Assembly (NCBI GenBank): GCA_025356445.1
Contig: JANXSZ010000015.1
Coordinates: 1 to 64,000, forward strand
Length of the DNA stretch: 64,000 bases
From: Betaproteobacteria bacterium
GTDB lineage: Bacteria; Pseudomonadota; Gammaproteobacteria; Burkholderiales; Burkholderiaceae_C
Direction: 5' to 3'
Positions 25,946 through 33,863 of this stretch are shown one piece after another. The notes beneath the pieces were generated by a model that was given only the letters and a program-made list of their open reading frames with translations, had not been told where the DNA came from and ran no database searches. The number at the start of each line of letters is the position of its first letter. Position 1 is the first letter of the stretch. The position numbers and the translations under genes were made by a program.

Positions 25946-27241
25946 TCACAGCAAATGCATTTTTTTCGCCTGTTCGGTCAGTTCTGCACGGAAATTCGGG
26001 TGTGCGATGCCGATCAACTCACGGGCGCGTTGCTTGGCGGATTTGCCCCGCAGCTGGGCCACACCAAATTCGGTGACGACGTAGTTGATATCGTTCTTGC
26101 TGGTGCTGACATGCGTGCCAGGAGAGAGGCTCAGCACAATACGCGAGATGGTGTCGTTCTTGGCAGTAGAGGGCAACACAATGAAGGCTTTGCCGCCACG
26201 CGAGAGGTTGGCCGCACGCACAAAATCTGACTGCCCACCCGTGCCGGAGTACGGCGCAAACCCCAGACTTTCGGAGCCACATTGCCCCAACAGGTCAATT
26301 TGCAGGGTGGCATTGATGGCAGCCAGATTGTCATTTTTCCCGGCCAGCGCGGGGGTGTTGGTGAAGTCTGCCGGGTGCATCTCCAGGCCAGGATTACGCT
26401 CCATGAAACGGTAGAGTTTTTTAGAGCCCAACCCAAAAGTAGCGACCATCTTGCCGGGCAGGTAATTCTTACGCCGGTTCGTTACAGCGCCACATTCAAC
26501 CAAACTCAGAATGCCGTCGCCAATCATCTCAGTGTGGATACCCAAGTCGTGCTTTTGGGTCAACTGCATCACCACCGCATCAGGAATGCCACCATAGCCG
26601 ATTTGCAACGTCGCACCATCGTCAATCAAGTCGGCAACGTACTTGCCAATCGCCTCTTGCACTGGGCCAATTTTGGGCAAACCCACCTCCAGTACCGGCT
26701 CGCTGCTTTCCACCAAAGCCGTCACTTGCGAGATGTGAACATGGCAGTTTCCGTAAGTAAACGGCACATTGGGATTGACTTCCAGCACGATAGCGCGGGC
26801 GCGGGCTACTGCGGCCATGGTGTAGTCCACCCCCAGACTGAGCGAAAAATAGCCATGCTCATCCATGGGCGAGGCCATGCTGAACACCACATCAGCGGAA
26901 ATCTGCCCACGCTCAATTTGGGGTGGGATTTCTGAAAAGTAATTGGGAATGAAATCCACCCAACCCTCTTGCCCGCCGGCCCGCGAAGCCCCACCGTAAA
27001 AGAAGGCCACGTGGCGTACGTTATCGACTGTTTCGGGGTCAAAGTACGCGTATTTGCGCATCGCCAAAATCTGGCCCACTTTGACATCCTGAAAATCGCG
27101 GCGCTGGTCAGACAGCGCAGTCAACAAAGCGGGGGGCTCGCCAACACCGGTAGGCACAATGATGAAATCGCCATTGCGAACATGGCACACCGCCTCGGTG
27201 GCAGGCATGCGTTTTTGCAAGTACAGGGTCTTAATCGACAT
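25946..27241 (-). CDS. Acetyl-CoA hydrolase / CoA-transferase family protein
   Basis: A 431-residue protein with the two-domain cat1/4-hydroxybutyrate CoA-transferase fold. The acyl-enzyme glutamate lies in QCGSESLGFAPYSGTGGQSDF, and GIGGIPDAV-type IGYGGIPDAVV is the CoA-binding region. Other motifs are DEHGYFSLSLGVDYT and the C-terminal VTEFGVAQLRGKSAKQRA. It could use acetyl-CoA, propionyl-CoA or a hydroxyacyl-CoA; the substrate is not determinable. It is divergent from the GGDEF gene and upstream of the liv genes, with a 190-base gap to them. Confidence 0.88.
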   Translation of the reverse strand: MSIKTLYLQKRMPATEAVCHVRNGDFIIVPTGVGEPPALLTALSDQRRDFQDVKVGQILAMRKYAYFDPETVDNVRHVAFFYGGASRAGGQEGWVDFIPNYFSEIPPQIERGQISADVVFSMASPMDEHGYFSLSLGVDYTMAAVARARAIVLEVNPNVPFTYGNCHVHISQVTALVESSEPVLEVGLPKIGPVQEAIGKYVADLIDDGATLQIGYGGIPDAVVMQLTQKHDLGIHTEMIGDGILSLVECGAVTNRRKNYLPGKMVATFGLGSKKLYRFMERNPGLEMHPADFTNTPALAGKNDNLAAINATLQIDLLGQCGSESLGFAPYSGTGGQSDFVRAANLSRGGKAFIVLPSTAKNDTISRIVLSLSPGTHVSTSKNDINYVVTEFGVAQLRGKSAKQRARELIGIAHPNFRAELTEQAKKMHLL

Positions 27242-27367
27242 ACAGTGTCTCCTTTTTCGCGCTTAATAGGCGCTGTGGGCAGAATCATAAGATTGGTCGC
27301 TAACCTCAAACTTACTTGACATACTTGCACTGCACATCAGCCTACTTCAGCTCGCCCTTTCGACACC

Positions 27368-28825
27368 ATGCCCTCTTTTACCTACAACCGACAGACACCT
27401 AGCATTCCACTGCTAGACCGCTTTTACGGTATCTTTCTTTTTGTCTGTGTTGCCATGTTGACGGTAGGTGTACCCTTTTTGTTTCACCGCAAAGCCGTCA
27501 GCGCTGTAGCCATCCTCGTCACGATGGTGGTCGTGCTGCTGGCATGGCGGATGAGCCGCCATGGGCAGCCTAAAAAATCACTTCAGTACTTTTCTATCGT
27601 CTTATGGCTCATGCTGGTTGGGTTGATCTATGGTGGTTTGCCTAACACCACGGCGGCCACAGCCATGGCTGTAGCTGTGATGCTGGCCGTGGTGGTGAGT
27701 GCGCGCGCAGGTGTGATCTTCAGTGTCACTTACATGCTGGCTTGGCTGCTGTATGTTGTCTTGCAAACGCTCAACCTGGCACCCACCCCTTACTTCCCTG
27801 GGGCGCCTTTGACGGGATGGTTTATCGGGGTTGTAGGCATCTGGCTGGTGCTGTTGCCCCTTCCTGAATTGGTGAGCAACCTGCATGCGTCTTCCTCGTT
27901 GCAACGGGCCGTGATTGAGGCCACCACCGATGGTATTTTGGTGGTCAGCAACGCTGGCAAGGTGGAAACATACAACAAGCGTTTCGTGGTCATGTGGGGC
28001 ATACCCATCGCCTATGTTCAATCAGGCGACGACAGCAGTTTGCTGGGTTTTGCAGTCCAGCAACTGGCTGACCCTGCGCAGTTTTTGGACAAAGTTCGTG
28101 AACTGTATGCCCATCCCGGTCAGTCCAGTTTGGACACCCTGCGCTTCAAGGATGGCCGGGTTTTTGAGCGTCATTCGCAGCCGCAGCGCTTAGGCGAGCT
28201 GATCGTGGGCCGCGTTTGGAGCTTTCGGGATGTCACAGAGCGGGAGACGGCACAGGCTGAAATTCAGCGGCTGGCATTTCATGACACGCTGACACTGCTG
28301 CCTAACCGCCGCTTGCTGAATGACCGGCTTGAACAGATGATTCCAGCCTGCCAGCGCAGTGGCCTGCATGGCGCGCTGTTATTTCTGGACTTGGACAACT
28401 TCAAGCCCCTGAATGATGCCTATGGCCACAGCATGGGCGACCTGCTGTTGGTGGAAGTGGCGCAGCGGCTCCTCCGTGCAGTGCGTCAGATAGATACCGT
28501 TGCGCGGTTCGGTGGCGATGAATTCGTGGTGATGCTAGGTAATCTGGACATGGATGCACAAGCCGCACACCACCACGCCCGCAAAGTGGCCGAGAAAATT
28601 CGCCATGAGCTGGCACAACCCTACCATTTGACTCTGCCCCACACCGCCAGTGCTGACACGCAGGTCTGCCACCACTGCACCTCCAGCATTGGCGTCGCCA
28701 TGTTTCCCACGAAACAAATGACAGCCGATGATGCACTCAAACAAGCGGACATGGCGATGTACCAGGCCAAAGACTTGGGGCGCAATGCGGTGCATTTTTA
28801 TGAAAATGAAGTGCTGGAGGTTTGA
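27368..28825 (+). CDS. Membrane-bound PAS-GGDEF diguanylate cyclase
   Basis: A 485-residue protein. The first 180 residues hold five to six hydrophobic helices. A PAS domain follows at about 190-295 (AVIEATTDGILVVSNAGKVE and WSFRDVTERETAQ). The GGDEF domain at about 305-480 has the intact catalytic motif RFGGDEFVVML. The product-inhibition site RQID stands exactly five residues before GGDEF, so both synthesis of c-di-GMP and feedback inhibition are expected. No EAL domain is present. The input signal of the membrane part is unknown. It is flanked by unrelated genes and convergent with puuD. Confidence 0.93.
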   Translation: MPSFTYNRQTPSIPLLDRFYGIFLFVCVAMLTVGVPFLFHRKAVSAVAILVTMVVVLLAWRMSRHGQPKKSLQYFSIVLWLMLVGLIYGGLPNTTAATAMAVAVMLAVVVSARAGVIFSVTYMLAWLLYVVLQTLNLAPTPYFPGAPLTGWFIGVVGIWLVLLPLPELVSNLHASSSLQRAVIEATTDGILVVSNAGKVETYNKRFVVMWGIPIAYVQSGDDSSLLGFAVQQLADPAQFLDKVRELYAHPGQSSLDTLRFKDGRVFERHSQPQRLGELIVGRVWSFRDVTERETAQAEIQRLAFHDTLTLLPNRRLLNDRLEQMIPACQRSGLHGALLFLDLDNFKPLNDAYGHSMGDLLLVEVAQRLLRAVRQIDTVARFGGDEFVVMLGNLDMDAQAAHHHARKVAEKIRHELAQPYHLTLPHTASADTQVCHHCTSSIGVAMFPTKQMTADDALKQADMAMYQAKDLGRNAVHFYENEVLEV

Positions 28826-28831
28826 GACACC

Positions 28832-30055
28832 CTAGTCCACTTTCGCACCCGCCAAAAACCAAGCCCCAATCAGCGCCCGTTCGTCATCGGTGATGGCGGT
28901 AGCGTTGTTCATGGGCATGATTTTTGTCACCACCACCTGCTGGTACACGGCTTGCGTGTGCTGCTTGACACCCTCCGCAGAATCGAGGCGCACGTTCTTC
29001 ATCTGCACCTGTTCGCCATGGCACAGGTAACAACGCTGGGCCAGCACCGCTTTCACTTGCTGATAGCCAATAGGGGCTTTTACGCTTTCTGCATCGGCTT
29101 TTTCAGCTACTTTTTTAGGAGCAACAGAAACGGGACGCAAGACATAGATGAGTGCGGCGATGATGGCTACACCAACCAGCGCATAGGGTAACGGATTGCC
29201 ACGCTTGCCTAATTTCCAGCTGTGACGCAGCACAAAGAACTGGCGAATCAGCGCACCGCCCAACATCATGAAAATCAGGATCACCCAGTTGTTCGGGTTC
29301 GTGTAAGTAAAGCTGTAGTGGTTGCTCAGCATCGAGAAAATCACCGGCAAGGTGAAGTAGGTGTTGTGAACGCTGCGCTGTTTGCCACGCACGCCGTGTA
29401 CGGGATCAACCGGCTGGCCAGCACGCAGGGCCGCCACGTTTTTGCGCTGGCCGGGGATAATCCAAAAGAACACATTGGCGCTCATGGTGGTGGCCAGCAT
29501 GGCGCCCACCAGCAAAAAGGCGGCACGCCCGGCAAACCAGTGGCAGGCCAACCACGAGGCCACGCAGACCAGCACGGCGACCAGCGCACCAACCGTCGCA
29601 TCGCCATTTTTGCCTTTGCCAAAGAGCTGGCAGATACCGTCGTACAGCACCCAGAACACCGCCAAGAAAGCCACCGCTACGCTGATGGCTGCACCAGGCG
29701 ACCAGGCCATCAGGCTTTTGTCGATCAGATAGGTGCTGGCGTTCCACAGGTAAGAGACGGTAAACAGCGCAAAGCCCGTGATCCAAGTGGTGTAGCTTTC
29801 CCAGTATGACCAGTGCAAGTGGTCAGGTAGCACCTTGGGGGCAACGAGGTATTTTTGGGCGTTGTAAAACCCACCACCGTGAACAGCCCACTGCTCGCCG
29901 CCGACGCCTTTGTCCTGGGATTCTTTGTCGATGGGTGGCTCCAGGCTGTTGTCGAGCATCACAAAATAAAGCGATGCCCCCACCCAGGCCATGGCTGTGA
30001 TGACGTGTACCCAGCGCAACAAGAGGTTGGCCCAGTCGAGGATGTAACTTTCCAT
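28832..30055 (-). CDS. puuD: Urate hydroxylase PuuD (membrane urate oxidase with C-terminal cytochrome c)
   Basis: A 407-residue inner-membrane protein. The N-terminal urate-oxidase domain has about eight helices (LLLRWVHVITAMAWVGASLYF, DHLHWSYWESYTTW, FFWIIPGQRKNV). The C-terminal cytochrome c domain carries the haem motif CYLCH at 342-346 and a likely Met ligand in KIMPMNN. PuuD oxidises urate to 5-hydroxyisourate and passes electrons to the respiratory chain rather than making H2O2. HiuH, encoded 1.6 kb away, takes the product. A TGTATACA palindrome lies about 70 bases upstream. Confidence 0.95.
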   Translation of the reverse strand: MESYILDWANLLLRWVHVITAMAWVGASLYFVMLDNSLEPPIDKESQDKGVGGEQWAVHGGGFYNAQKYLVAPKVLPDHLHWSYWESYTTWITGFALFTVSYLWNASTYLIDKSLMAWSPGAAISVAVAFLAVFWVLYDGICQLFGKGKNGDATVGALVAVLVCVASWLACHWFAGRAAFLLVGAMLATTMSANVFFWIIPGQRKNVAALRAGQPVDPVHGVRGKQRSVHNTYFTLPVIFSMLSNHYSFTYTNPNNWVILIFMMLGGALIRQFFVLRHSWKLGKRGNPLPYALVGVAIIAALIYVLRPVSVAPKKVAEKADAESVKAPIGYQQVKAVLAQRCYLCHGEQVQMKNVRLDSAEGVKQHTQAVYQQVVVTKIMPMNNATAITDDERALIGAWFLAGAKVD

Positions 30056-30119
30056 TCAGGTATTCCTTGGGCCGCCCGGAAGGCAGCTTAATGTGTCAAT
30101 ATCGTCAAATCGTATGCGC

Positions 30120-30137
30120 AAAGTGTATACAAAATTT
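30120..30137. promoter_or_regulatory. Purine-regulon operator candidate upstream of puuD
   Basis: The sequence AAAGTGTATACAAAATTT contains the 8-bp palindrome TGTATACA with A/T flanks. The same core with the AAAG flank occurs upstream of gntR/hiuH and of the NCS2 permease. It lies 65-82 bases before the puuD start and is probably bound by the GntR regulator encoded at 32160. Confidence 0.7.
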
Positions 30138-30158
30138 ATGCCAACAGCGTTGTCCAAC

Positions 30159-31010
30159 TTATCCCAATGCCGATGCACATTGCAAGAGTTGCGCCGCCAC
30201 GGCGACGGCAATCACTTCAGGCTGTTTGCCCTCTATGCGAGGAATGCCTATCGGGCAGGTGACTTGCGTCAATTCTTCAGCACTGAAGCCCCGTGCTGCT
30301 AAACGGTGCCTGAAAGTGGCCCATTTGGTGCGGCTGCCGATGAGACCGATAAAAGGCAGATCGTTGTCTACCCGCTTACGGTGCAAACAGGCAGCCACCA
30401 CGTCCAAATCTTCAGCATGGCTGAAGCTCATGATGAGGACATGCGAGCCGGGCGTGAGGGTGTTGACAGCGTACTGCACCGGGTGTGAATGCTCGCTTTG
30501 CACATTGGGAGGCAAGGTGGCAGGAAAAATCTCGTCGCGGCTGTCAATCCAGCGCACTGAAAAAGGCAACACCCCCAGCACCTGCACCAGCGCTTTGCCG
30601 ACATGCCCTCCACCGAAGAGCGCGACAGATGTGTGCTTTGGCTGCAAACGCATGCGCAAAACGGCAGCGTCGTCTACGGTGACGCACTCGAAACTCAAAT
30701 GCACCACACCGCCGCAACACTGCCCTAAGCTGGGGCCCAAGGCAAATCGGCGCAACGAAGGGTTTAAGGGATTTGCAGCTGACGCGTCAGAAGACAGCAA
30801 CATCGCTCGTGCCTGAGCAATAGCCTCAAACTCAAAATGACCTCCACCCAGGGTGTTGACCTCGCAGCCCACAAAAACGGCCATCCACGCACCCTGTTCG
30901 CGAGGGGCAGAGCCTTCGGTACGGGCCACCGTGACCAACACCGCAGGCGCTTGCGCCAACTGCGCCATAAAGGTGTCCAGCAGATTAACCATGTGTGTGA
31001 TTGAGAGCAT
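30159..31010 (-). CDS. xdhC: Xanthine dehydrogenase accessory protein XdhC
   Basis: A 283-residue protein. The N-terminal XdhC/CoxI domain has VTVARTEGSAPREQGAWM and the conserved LGQCCGGVVHL, whose cysteines handle the molybdenum cofactor. A Rossmann-like C-terminal domain begins VALFGGGHVGKALVQVL. It inserts sulfurated molybdenum cofactor into xanthine dehydrogenase. The start could be Met1 or Met7 (MVNLLDTFM). No xdhA or xdhB is adjacent, so the enzyme subunits must be encoded elsewhere. It is upstream of puuD on the same strand, 103 bases away. Confidence 0.93.
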   Translation of the reverse strand: MLSITHMVNLLDTFMAQLAQAPAVLVTVARTEGSAPREQGAWMAVFVGCEVNTLGGGHFEFEAIAQARAMLLSSDASAANPLNPSLRRFALGPSLGQCCGGVVHLSFECVTVDDAAVLRMRLQPKHTSVALFGGGHVGKALVQVLGVLPFSVRWIDSRDEIFPATLPPNVQSEHSHPVQYAVNTLTPGSHVLIMSFSHAEDLDVVAACLHRKRVDNDLPFIGLIGSRTKWATFRHRLAARGFSAEELTQVTCPIGIPRIEGKQPEVIAVAVAAQLLQCASALG

Positions 31011-31063
31011 CGTTTAAATTCAGACAAAATCTGCGCCAAAACCTGTTTTAAGAAGAGCCTCTA

Positions 31064-31630
31064 ATGCCCCCCATTTTTGCCCCCCTGCTGCGCTGCTCAC
31101 ACCCCATCCGTGATGGCTTGGTGCATTACGGCCTGTTGATAGGCTTGGCGACTGCTTCGTTGCTGCTGGCGGGCTGCCAAAGCACGCCCTTGCCGCCCTA
31201 CCAGCCCAGTACACCAGGCTCACCGTCAACACCATCTGGCACCAATACCACGCCCGCCAATCCCAACGCTCCTCGCACGGCGCCGCAACCCTCTTACGCG
31301 GGAACACCGCGTGACTACAGACGCGATGGGGCACAACACCTGTACAGCCTGAATGCCCATCGTATCTACAAAGGCAAATTGCCGCCCATGCTGTATGCCG
31401 TGGGCGTGCTGGAAACCGAGCTTGACAGCCGGGGACAGGTGATTCGCACCCACTGGCTGCGCGCGCCCAAGCACGCACCGGAAGTCATCACTGAAATTGA
31501 AAATACCGTGCGTAACGCCTCGCCTTTCCCTGCCCCTGCACGTCTGGGCCGTATGACATACACCGACACGTGGCTGTGGGATGAGAGTGGACGCTTTCAA
31601 CTCGACACGCTAACGGAAGGACAAGAATAG
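31064..31630 (+). CDS. Proline/threonine-rich lipoprotein with TonB-like C-terminal domain
   Basis: A 188-residue protein. A hydrophobic segment ending LLLAGC is a lipobox with the lipidated Cys near residue 38. It is followed by a Pro/Ser/Thr-rich linker to about residue 78. The C-terminal part has MLYAVGVLETELDSRGQVI and PEVITEIENTVRNASPFPAPARLG, the pattern of TonB/TolA C-terminal domains (central strand, then helix and FPxP). The lipoprotein anchor replaces the usual N-terminal helix of TonB. Function unknown. It lies inside the urate cluster, 53 bases from xdhC (divergent) and convergent with hiuH. Confidence 0.75.
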   Translation: MPPIFAPLLRCSHPIRDGLVHYGLLIGLATASLLLAGCQSTPLPPYQPSTPGSPSTPSGTNTTPANPNAPRTAPQPSYAGTPRDYRRDGAQHLYSLNAHRIYKGKLPPMLYAVGVLETELDSRGQVIRTHWLRAPKHAPEVITEIENTVRNASPFPAPARLGRMTYTDTWLWDESGRFQLDTLTEGQE

Positions 31631-31642
31631 TTCAAGCGCCTG

Positions 31643-31993
31643 TTAACTGCCCCGGTAGGTCGAGTAACTCCAAGGGCTGACCAGCAAAGGCACGTGGTAA
31701 TGCTGGTCCGTATGGGCAACGCCAAAATCCAGGGTGACGCGGTTTAAAAAATGAGGCTCCGGCAGCACCACACCGCAGGCTTTGAAATAACCAGCCACGT
31801 CAAACACCAGCCGGTAGGTGCCGATCTGAAGCGTGGTGTTGTCGTACAGCGGCGTATCGCTGCGGCCATCGGCGTTCAGCACAAAATGGCGAACCAACGT
31901 GGCAACATCGTCCACTGTGGTGTAGAGCGAAACGGCCATGCCAGCGGCTGGCCCGCCGTGCATGGTGTCGAGGACATGTGTGGAAAGGCCCAT
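31643..31993 (-). CDS. hiuH: 5-hydroxyisourate hydrolase (transthyretin-like)
   Basis: A 116-residue protein starting MGLSTHVLDTMHG and ending TYRGS, the C-terminal YRGS signature of the family. Active-site His6, Arg in LYDN/TYRL context and His in DQHYHVPLLVSPWSYSTYRG are visible. It hydrolyses 5-hydroxyisourate (product of PuuD) to OHCU, the substrate of the UraD domain encoded downstream. No signal peptide, so cytoplasmic. It is divergent from the gntR gene across an intergenic region with a perfect 20-bp palindrome. Confidence 0.96.
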   Translation of the reverse strand: MGLSTHVLDTMHGGPAAGMAVSLYTTVDDVATLVRHFVLNADGRSDTPLYDNTTLQIGTYRLVFDVAGYFKACGVVLPEPHFLNRVTLDFGVAHTDQHYHVPLLVSPWSYSTYRGS

Positions 31994-32074
31994 GCGGTAG
32001 CTCCTTGTAGGTTGATATAGCTCGATACAGCTTGAAAATTGTTCTTAAGAACTTTTGACGGGTGGTAAATCACC

Positions 32075-32094
32075 ATAAAGTGTATACACTTTAT
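32075..32094. promoter_or_regulatory. Perfect 20-bp palindrome between hiuH and gntR (operator)
   Basis: ATAAAGTGTATACACTTTAT is a perfect 20-bp inverted repeat in the 166-base divergent region. Its core TGTATACA and AAAG flank recur at 30120 and 38969 at other purine genes. It is symmetric, as expected for a dimeric GntR/FCD regulator, and could serve autoregulation of the gene at 32160 and control of hiuH together. Confidence 0.85.
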
Positions 32095-32159
32095 CCTTCG
32101 CATCGCCTTTTCTAGCCTTTTCTATTCACCCCCTCTTCCTACATGGGTCTGCTGCCTGC

Positions 32160-32825
32160 ATGGAATCTTCCACCACCCTGTCGATTGTCGAAGCGTTGAC
32201 CAAAGCGATTGCCGAGCGGCGCCTGCAACCTGGCACCAAATTGGCGGAACAAAAGCTGGCAACCCATTTTGGGGTGTCACGCACTCTGGTGAGGCAAGCT
32301 TTGTACCAACTGGCACAAAACCGGCTGGTCAAGCTGGAACCTGCACGGGGCGCGTTTGTATCGGCACCCTCTGCGCAAGAGGCCAAGCAGGTGTTTGCCG
32401 TGCGTCGCATGCTGGAAGCCGAGATGGCCCGTGCCTTCATCGACGTCCAAACCCCTGCCAAGCTCAAAGCGCTGCGCGCCCATGTGGCCCAAGAAAAAGC
32501 TGCTCTGATATCCAAAACGGTAGCTGGTCGCAATGAATTGCTGAGCGATTTCCATGTGCGCATGGCCGAATTGTTGGGCAATGAAGTACTGGCGCAGTTG
32601 CTGGGCGAGTTGATTTCCCGCTGTGCCCTCATCACCCTGATGTACCAAACCGACAAGCACGCGGCCCACAATGCCGATGAGCACGAAGCCATCGTCAAAG
32701 CCCTGAGCGAGCGCAACGCAGATGAAGCCGTTCGCTTGATGACGGAACACTTGGAACATGTGGAACAGAACCTGGCGTTCGACCAGATCCGGCCTGTTCC
32801 CACCCTGGCTATGGCGCTGGCATGA
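32160..32825 (+). CDS. GntR-family (FCD) regulator of the urate cluster
   Basis: A 221-residue protein. An N-terminal winged HTH has IVEALTKAIAERRLQPGTKLAEQKLATHFGVSRTLVRQALYQLAQ. A C-terminal all-helical FCD ligand domain follows, with the metal/ligand histidines in FHVRMAELLGN and DEHEAIVKALSERNADEAVRLMTEHL. Its position at the head of the urate/allantoin genes and next to a perfect palindrome argues that it senses a purine catabolite and represses the cluster (inference). It starts 66 bases after the palindrome. Confidence 0.9.
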   Translation: MESSTTLSIVEALTKAIAERRLQPGTKLAEQKLATHFGVSRTLVRQALYQLAQNRLVKLEPARGAFVSAPSAQEAKQVFAVRRMLEAEMARAFIDVQTPAKLKALRAHVAQEKAALISKTVAGRNELLSDFHVRMAELLGNEVLAQLLGELISRCALITLMYQTDKHAAHNADEHEAIVKALSERNADEAVRLMTEHLEHVEQNLAFDQIRPVPTLAMALA

Positions 32826-32891
32826 ATCCAGCGTCGCCCATGAAACACAACCTTATACCGTTGCCTCACAACGCTACCCCATAACGCCGCC

Positions 32892-33854
32892 ATGATTTAC
32901 GACACCACCCTTCCCTACCCCCGCGATCTCGCGGGTTACGGTGCTCAACCGCCCCACGCGCAGTGGCCGGGACGGGCCCGTATCGCGGTGCAGTTTGTGC
33001 TGAACTTTGAGGAAGGTGGCGAAAACTGCGAACTGCATGGTGACCCGCATTCCGAAACTTTTTTGTCCGAACTGGTAACAGCGCAAGCCTATGAAAACCG
33101 ACACATGACGATGGAGTCGATGTACGAATACGGCTCGCGCGCTGGCGTGTGGCGCATATTGCGCGAATTTGAAAACCGCAAACTGCCACTCACCATTTTT
33201 GGCGTGGCACAGGCGCTGGAGCGTTGCCCCGACATCACGCAGGCCTTTATGGCACTGGGCCATGAAATCGTCTGCCACGGCTTCAAATGGATCCACTACC
33301 AAAACCTGCCTGAAGCCACCGAGCGCCGTCACATCGGCATCGCCAGCACCATCCTGAAAGATATTACTCAAGGCGCATGGCCGCTAGGCTGGTACACCGG
33401 GCGTGACAGCCCCAATACCCGCAAGCTGGTTGCCGAACACGGCGGCTACGAGTACGACAGCGATTACTACGGTGACGATTTGCCGTTCTGGATGCGCATC
33501 GCCAAATCAGACGGCACGGTGGTACCACACCTGGTGGTGCCCTATGCGCTGGACACCAACGACATGCGCTTTGTGCAAACCCAAGGTTTCAACACCGGTG
33601 AGCACTTCTTCAACTACCTGCGCGACAGCTTTGACACCCTTTATGCCGAAGGTGACCCCGCAGGACTGAACCGCCCCAAGATGATGAGCGTGGGCATGCA
33701 CTGCCGCTTGCTGGGCAAGCCAGGACGCATTGGTGCATTGAAACGCTTTTTAGACTACATCCAAAGCCATAACGGTGTGTGGATTCCGCGCCGCATCGAG
33801 ATCGCCCGGCATTGGAAAGCCACCCATCCCTACCCCCTGACCTCCCCCGATTAA
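32892..33854 (+). CDS. puuE: Allantoinase PuuE (polysaccharide-deacetylase fold)
   Basis: A 320-residue protein with the NodB-like fold. It contains RIAVQFVLNFEEGGENCELHGD, TIFGVAQALERCP and GHEIVCHGFKWIHYQNL, all PuuE motifs. It is the metal-independent allantoinase type, hydrolysing allantoin to allantoate, and lacks the DD-HxxxH metal set of true deacetylases. It sits between gntR and the UraD-AllC fusion, exactly in pathway order; 9 bases separate it from the next gene. Confidence 0.95.
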   Translation: MIYDTTLPYPRDLAGYGAQPPHAQWPGRARIAVQFVLNFEEGGENCELHGDPHSETFLSELVTAQAYENRHMTMESMYEYGSRAGVWRILREFENRKLPLTIFGVAQALERCPDITQAFMALGHEIVCHGFKWIHYQNLPEATERRHIGIASTILKDITQGAWPLGWYTGRDSPNTRKLVAEHGGYEYDSDYYGDDLPFWMRIAKSDGTVVPHLVVPYALDTNDMRFVQTQGFNTGEHFFNYLRDSFDTLYAEGDPAGLNRPKMMSVGMHCRLLGKPGRIGALKRFLDYIQSHNGVWIPRRIEIARHWKATHPYPLTSPD

Positions 33855-33863
33855 GGAGCCTTC

